Shown piece after piece: positions 43,659-47,428 of a stretch of DNA of 47,428 bases (the stretch's first letter is position 1; each line of letters opens with the position of its first letter). The position numbers and the translations under genes are program-made. This DNA comes from an uncultured Verrucomicrobia subdivision 3 bacterium (lineage in GTDB: Bacteria > Verrucomicrobiota > Verrucomicrobiia > Limisphaerales > UBA11358). The notes below the pieces were generated by a model. It was not told where the DNA came from. It made no database searches and saw only the letters and a list, made by a program, of their open reading frames with translations. The stretch covers positions 1-47,428 of the forward strand of contig CAIXUZ010000081.1 in NCBI GenBank assembly GCA_903922735.1, in the 5' to 3' direction.

Positions 43659-44387
43659 TTAAGCCGGAGCTGCTCCATGACCGCTGCATTCATCTGGTTT
43701 ATCCAGGCGCAGAGTTTTCAATGCTGCCAGCGCGGCGGCGCTCTCGGCGTTTTTTTTGCTTTTGCCGGCACCGCGCGCCAGTTCCGTCCTCTCGTGCAGC
43801 ACGGCGCAGACAAAACTTCGGTCATGATCCGGTCCTTCCGCAGAAACCAGCTCGTAAACTGGTGCGTTCGGCGATTTGGACTGCAACAGCTCCTGCAATT
43901 CCCCCTTCGGGTTTTCAATGCCGGCGGGCAAGGCGAGTTCTTCAATGTCGGCGGCAAATTCGCGTAAAATGAGGTCACGCGCCGCATCGAATCCGCCGTC
44001 GAGAAAAATTGCACCGAGCAACGCCTCGAACGCATCCGCCAGGGCGGAAGCACGCTCGCGGCCGCCGGTGTTCTCCTCGCCGCCGCTCAAAATCAGATGC
44101 GATCCGAGGCCTAGGGCGCGGCCATGGGCGGTCAGTGAAGCCGCATTCACCAGTTTGGCGCGGGATTTGGTGAGCGTGCCTTCGTTGGCTTCGGGAAATT
44201 TATGATAAAGTTCGCGGGTGATAACCAAACCAATCACTGAATCGCCGAGGAATTCCAAACGCTGGTTGTGGGGCGTGGGATGGTCCTGCTCGTGCGCCAC
44301 GGACGGGTGTGTGAGCGCGAGCCGGAGCAGATTATCATCGCGAAAAATCCAACCAAGGCGGACTTGGAGTTCGGCAAGCGCGGGCAC
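43659..44387 (-). CDS. rnc: Ribonuclease III
   Basis: 242 residues from a GTG start. The signature NQRLEFLGDSVIGL (Glu45 and Asp49) and the second acidic pair in DAFEALLGAIFLDGG form the two-metal catalytic site. The double-stranded-RNA-binding domain covers about 160-232 (NPKGELQELLQSK to GAGKSKKNAESAAALAALKTL). It processes rRNA precursors and structured mRNAs; hairpins from the many palindromic repeats could be substrates. It starts six bases after the zinc-ribbon gene and ends 26 bases from the convergent batC. Confidence 0.97.
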   Translation of the reverse strand: MPALAELQVRLGWIFRDDNLLRLALTHPSVAHEQDHPTPHNQRLEFLGDSVIGLVITRELYHKFPEANEGTLTKSRAKLVNAASLTAHGRALGLGSHLILSGGEENTGGRERASALADAFEALLGAIFLDGGFDAARDLILREFAADIEELALPAGIENPKGELQELLQSKSPNAPVYELVSAEGPDHDRSFVCAVLHERTELARGAGKSKKNAESAAALAALKTLRLDKPDECSGHGAAPA

Positions 44388-44393
44388 GGGAAA

Positions 44394-45005
44394 TTAATTT
44401 GCCGGAGCCGGTTCTTCGGCCGGCGGCGGTGCGGTTTCGTTTTCAGCGCCGGATGTTACCGGTGCAGGTGTGGGCGCGGGCGTAGCGGGCAGAACGGGAT
44501 TCAGACCGTGTTCCAGCAATTGTGCCACATCGCGCTGGACTTGCTCAAGCTGGTCGAGGTGCAGGTTGGGATCTGCAATCGTGAAAATGTCGCCGGTTTT
44601 CGGCTGTTCATAGACAAAAATTCGCTGGCCGTCGCGCTTGATTTGCTCCTTCACCTTGAGAATGCGTTTACGCTCAAGCATCACGGCCAGAATGTAGGCG
44701 GCGGCGGCATATTGCGGATCGTTTCGCTCTATGACTTTACGGAGAACGGTCTCGGCGGTTTCCTTTTGGATCGCGTCCACCACCGGCGGCGGCACCTCGA
44801 AAATTCCCTGCCAGTGCGAGATAAAACCGACGCGGCTGCGGGTATCGGCGGCAGACTGCTTTTGCCAGCACGGTTCGCAGATATCGGAGCGGCGCAGTCC
44901 CGCTTTCTCGTCGAGGAGCAGCGTGTGATACGTTTGCCGGTCGGCAAATGGCTGGGCGCAGGCTTCGCAAGCATGGGCACGGGACTGAATATTCCATTCA
45001 TTCAT
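44394..45005 (-). CDS. Zinc-ribbon protein of unknown function upstream of rnc
   Basis: 203 residues. An N-terminal zinc ribbon has two cysteine pairs, Cys13/Cys16 (CEAC) and Cys43/Cys46 (CEPC). A helical middle part (about 60-165) includes VLRKVIERNDPQYAAAAYIL and LHLDQLEQVQRDVAQLLEHG. The tail is rich in Pro, Ala and Glu. It lies between ptsI and rnc with only six bases to rnc, so it is co-transcribed with them. I recognise it only as a conserved-looking protein of this lineage; no function can be given. Confidence 0.75.
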   Translation of the reverse strand: MNEWNIQSRAHACEACAQPFADRQTYHTLLLDEKAGLRRSDICEPCWQKQSAADTRSRVGFISHWQGIFEVPPPVVDAIQKETAETVLRKVIERNDPQYAAAAYILAVMLERKRILKVKEQIKRDGQRIFVYEQPKTGDIFTIADPNLHLDQLEQVQRDVAQLLEHGLNPVLPATPAPTPAPVTSGAENETAPPPAEEPAPAN

Positions 45006-45076
45006 GGGCGGGAATAGTTAATCAGGAACCAGCCGGATGAACACGAAGAAAATTTCAAAACGGTTGCGGGCCGCAG

Positions 45077-46852
45077 TCACGCGCGGTTTTCAAAAAGGCT
45101 GGGCGCGTTTTGCCGGGCGAATTCCACGCAGCGCGCAAAAATCTCCGTCGGCGATTCGCTCTCCAGTGCGGCTTGAGCGAGTACTTGGGCTTCCGACAGC
45201 TTGATGCGGCGGATGATGTATTTCACCTGATCAATCATCGCGGGCGCGGCGCTCAATTCATCCACACCCAGGCCAATGAGCAGCGGGGCGAGTACGGGGT
45301 CACCGGCGATCTCGCCACAGACTCCGGTCCAGATGCCGTTGGCATGCGCGGCGTCCACGGTCATCTTGATGAGCCGCAAAATCGCCGGGTGTGTCGGCTC
45401 GTAGAGATGTGAAACCTTTTCGTTCGTGCGATCGGCCGCGAGCGTGTATTGGATCAAATCGTTCGAGCCGATGCTGAAGAACTTCACGCGCTTTGCGAGC
45501 GCATTGGCGATAAGCGCGGCGGAAGGTATTTCAATCATCGCGCCAATGTCCAGATTTTCGTCGAAGGGAACTTTTTCCGCGCGCAGCTCGCCCTTGCATT
45601 TTTCGACGAAAGCGTTGGCCTGGTTCAACTCATCAAGGCCGGAAATCATCGGGTACATCATCTTGATGTTGCCCTCGGCGCTGGCGCGGAGAATGGCGCG
45701 AAGCTGGGCGCGGAACAGTTCCGGTTGCGCGAGGCAGAACCGGATGGCTCGCCAGCCCAGAAAAGGATTCATCTCTTTCGCGAGCTGAAGGTGCGAGGCA
45801 AATTTGTCGCCGCCGAGGTCGAGAGTGCGGATGATGACCGTGTTCGGTTTCAGTGCGGCGGCAACTTCGCGATAAACTTTGAACTGTTCCTCCTCAGTGG
45901 GCAGGCTTTCGCGGTTGATGAATAAAAATTCGGTGCGAAACAACCCGACGCCTTCCGCTCCATGCTCCATGATGGCGGGAACGTCGTGCTGCGCCTCGAT
46001 ATTGGCAGAAAGATGAATGGCCTTGCCGTCAAGGGTGACGGCGGGCTGATGCTGAACCTCGGCCAGTTTTTCCTCGAGCGAGGCTTTGACCTTGGCGAGT
46101 TGGCCGTATTCAAACAGCGTCTGGTCGGTCGGATTGACGATGACAACGCCGTTGTAGCCGTCGAGCAACACATAATCACCCGTGGTCAGCTCGTCGGTGA
46201 TGGTTTGCAAGCCAACGACAGCGGGAATATCAAGCGAATGCGCGAGAATCGCCGTGTGCGAGGTCTTGCCGCCGATATCGGTGGCGAAACCGAGAACGTA
46301 TTTTTTATCGAGTTGCGCGGTCGTGGACGGACTTAAGTCGTGGCCGACCAGAATGCACGGATCGGTCAAATTGCGCAGGCTGAAGGCTTCTTTGACTTCC
46401 AGCAGATTATCGAGCACGCGGCCGGTGAGATCGCGCAAATCGGCGGCGCGTTCGCGGAGATATTCGTCCTGCACATTTTCGAGGACGTTGACGTAGCGTT
46501 CGGACGCGGTATGAAAAGCAAACTCGGCGTTGACCTTTTGCTCGTGGACAATTTTCAGGACTTCTTCAATGAGCACGCGGTCCTCCAGCATCAGCAGGTG
46601 GGCGTCAAAAATGTCCGCCTCGGATGAACTCATCGTGGCAGCCACGCGCCGCTGGACTTCGAGGATTTGTTGCCGGGTGCGAACGAGGGCGTGTTCGAAG
46701 CGCCGGATCTCCGGCTCAATGGCGTCGTCCGCCAGCGGCCGGCGGACGATGGCGCGACGGGTGCGGTGGAGGACAAGAACTTTTCCGCGGCAAACGCCCG
46801 CCGAAACGGCGATGCCGCGATAGGTTTTTTCGCCTTTCACTTGTCCTGACAT
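45077..46852 (-). CDS. ptsI: PTS enzyme I (phosphoenolpyruvate-protein phosphotransferase)
   Basis: 591 residues, the normal length is about 575. The N-terminal domain carries the phosphorylated His199 in DIGGKTSHTAILA. The PEP-binding barrel has GVGLFRTEFLF, LDLGGDKFASHL, NPFLGWRAIRFCL, MIEIPSAAL, FSIGSNDLIQYTLAADR and the catalytic Cys in GVCGEIAGD. It would pass phosphate from PEP to an HPr protein. No HPr or sugar permease gene is in the window, so it may serve a regulatory rather than a transport PTS. It heads the ptsI, zinc-ribbon, rnc unit (71 bases to the next gene). Confidence 0.96.
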   Translation of the reverse strand: MSGQVKGEKTYRGIAVSAGVCRGKVLVLHRTRRAIVRRPLADDAIEPEIRRFEHALVRTRQQILEVQRRVAATMSSSEADIFDAHLLMLEDRVLIEEVLKIVHEQKVNAEFAFHTASERYVNVLENVQDEYLRERAADLRDLTGRVLDNLLEVKEAFSLRNLTDPCILVGHDLSPSTTAQLDKKYVLGFATDIGGKTSHTAILAHSLDIPAVVGLQTITDELTTGDYVLLDGYNGVVIVNPTDQTLFEYGQLAKVKASLEEKLAEVQHQPAVTLDGKAIHLSANIEAQHDVPAIMEHGAEGVGLFRTEFLFINRESLPTEEEQFKVYREVAAALKPNTVIIRTLDLGGDKFASHLQLAKEMNPFLGWRAIRFCLAQPELFRAQLRAILRASAEGNIKMMYPMISGLDELNQANAFVEKCKGELRAEKVPFDENLDIGAMIEIPSAALIANALAKRVKFFSIGSNDLIQYTLAADRTNEKVSHLYEPTHPAILRLIKMTVDAAHANGIWTGVCGEIAGDPVLAPLLIGLGVDELSAAPAMIDQVKYIIRRIKLSEAQVLAQAALESESPTEIFARCVEFARQNAPSLFENRA

Positions 46853-46932
46853 AAGCTTGGTAAAACAAATAGCCCACCCGGTTTCGGTTGCAAAGCCTTT
46901 CCGCTCAAAAAAAGCAGATTTTTAAAAGGTAA

Positions 46933-46959
46933 TAAAAAAGCCCGCACAACGGCGGGCTT
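46933..46959 (-). terminator. Intrinsic terminator of efp
   Basis: On the minus strand a perfect 8-base stem (AAGCCCGC/GCGGGCTT, arms 46952-46959 and 46938-46945) with a six-base loop is followed by a T-run broken by one A. It starts about 37 bases after the efp stop codon. It is the only textbook Rho-independent terminator I could find in the window. Confidence 0.88.
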
Positions 46960-46996
46960 GGCTGGCTGAACCGGATGCCGGAACAGCTAGAACGCC

Positions 46997-47428
46997 TCAG
47001 GCACGCTCCATGTATTTGCGGGTGCGCGTATCAATCTTGATTTTCTCGCCGGTCTTGATGAACAGCGGTGCCTGCACGACAATGCCGGTTTCAAGGGTAA
47101 TCGCCTTCTGCACGTTGTTGGCAGAATCGCCGCGCACGCCTTCGGGAGCGTCGGTCACGGTGAGAATGACGCTGGACGGAATTTCCACGGACACGGCTTT
47201 TTCTTCGACGAACGTGACGGTGACAGTGGCATTTTCCACCAGGAAATCTTTCGCATCGCCCACTAATTCAGCGGTGAGCGTGACGGTCTCGTAGGATTCC
47301 GGGTCGGTGAAAACGTAGTCAGCGCCGTCTTTGTAGCTGTATTCCATCTTGGTGGTGATCATCGGCACCGGCTCGATTTTTTCGGTCGAGCTGAAGCGCA
47401 CATCGGAGGCCTTGCCGGTGCGGATGCT
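46997..47428 (-). CDS. efp: Translation elongation factor P (5' end outside the window)
   Basis: The reading frame continues to the window end, so the first about 40 codons, including the KOW-domain tip with the modified lysine, are missing. The visible part starts SIRTGKASDVRFSSTEKIEP and covers the two OB domains: MEYSYKDGADYVFTDPESYE, then PSSVILTVTDAPEGVRGDSAN and the end GEKIKIDTRTRKYMERA. EF-P relieves ribosome stalling at polyproline. The C-terminal signature is intact. Confidence 0.96.
   Translation of the reverse strand, partial: SIRTGKASDVRFSSTEKIEPVPMITTKMEYSYKDGADYVFTDPESYETVTLTAELVGDAKDFLVENATVTVTFVEEKAVSVEIPSSVILTVTDAPEGVRGDSANNVQKAITLETGIVVQAPLFIKTGEKIKIDTRTRKYMERA

Overview
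The window reads as a chromosomal segment of a Gram-negative, GC-rich bacterium, most likely a member of the Verrucomicrobiota (Pedosphaera/Limisphaera-like). This assignment is inferred from a combination of traits and not from a marker gene: an ECF sigma factor fused to a SecD-like head domain, a polysaccharide-degradation block, a complete Bat/MoxR cluster, LpxD (so an outer membrane with lipid A), a DUF455/ATP-grasp fusion, and many kinds of dispersed palindromic repeat between and even inside genes. No rRNA, tRNA, CRISPR array, prophage or intact insertion sequence was recognised.

Layout. 1-2150: repeat-rich left edge, a small membrane protein and the ECF sigma factor. 2160-12450: secreted glycan-active proteins (beta-helix protein with an inserted CBM-like domain, a formylglycine-generating-enzyme-fold protein, a LamG plus agarase-like hydrolase, a GH127-like enzyme with a discoidin domain), a decayed ISL3-family transposase and a small zinc-ribbon lipoprotein. 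12547-17222: housekeeping genes (RidA, RmuC, xylulokinase-like, serine O-acetyltransferase). 17325-20618: two abutting genes for a secreted acetyl-xylan-esterase-like hydrolase and a heparinase II/III-like lyase.

20732-25946: an aa3-type cytochrome oxidase operon in the order ctaB, ctaD, ctaE, ctaF, two small membrane proteins, ctaC. A perfect CRP-like palindrome lies just before ctaB. 25957-31539 (minus strand): lpxD, then a soluble PAS histidine kinase, an NtrC-type sigma-54 activator and a GT39-like membrane glycosyltransferase that are tightly coupled. 31600-34940: a Gfo/Idh/MocA oxidoreductase behind a good sigma-70 promoter and a large diiron-ferritin-like plus ATP-grasp protein.

35014-43632: the Bat cluster (batD, batE, moxR, DUF58, DUF4381, batA, a batB/TPR fusion, batC-like), interrupted by three repeat elements. 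43659-46852 (minus): ptsI, a zinc-ribbon protein and rnc. 46933-47428 (minus): elongation factor P, cut by the window end, with a clear intrinsic terminator.

The most notable signals are (i) palindromic REP-like elements lying in frame inside ctaD and twice inside the ferritin/ATP-grasp gene, reminiscent of Rickettsia palindromic elements; (ii) loss of the canonical K-channel lysine in cytochrome oxidase subunit I together with a large insertion in subunit III; (iii) the membrane-tethered sigma factor with a SecD-like periplasmic head; and (iv) the DUF455/ATP-grasp fusion. All assignments come from reading the sequence; no searches were run.
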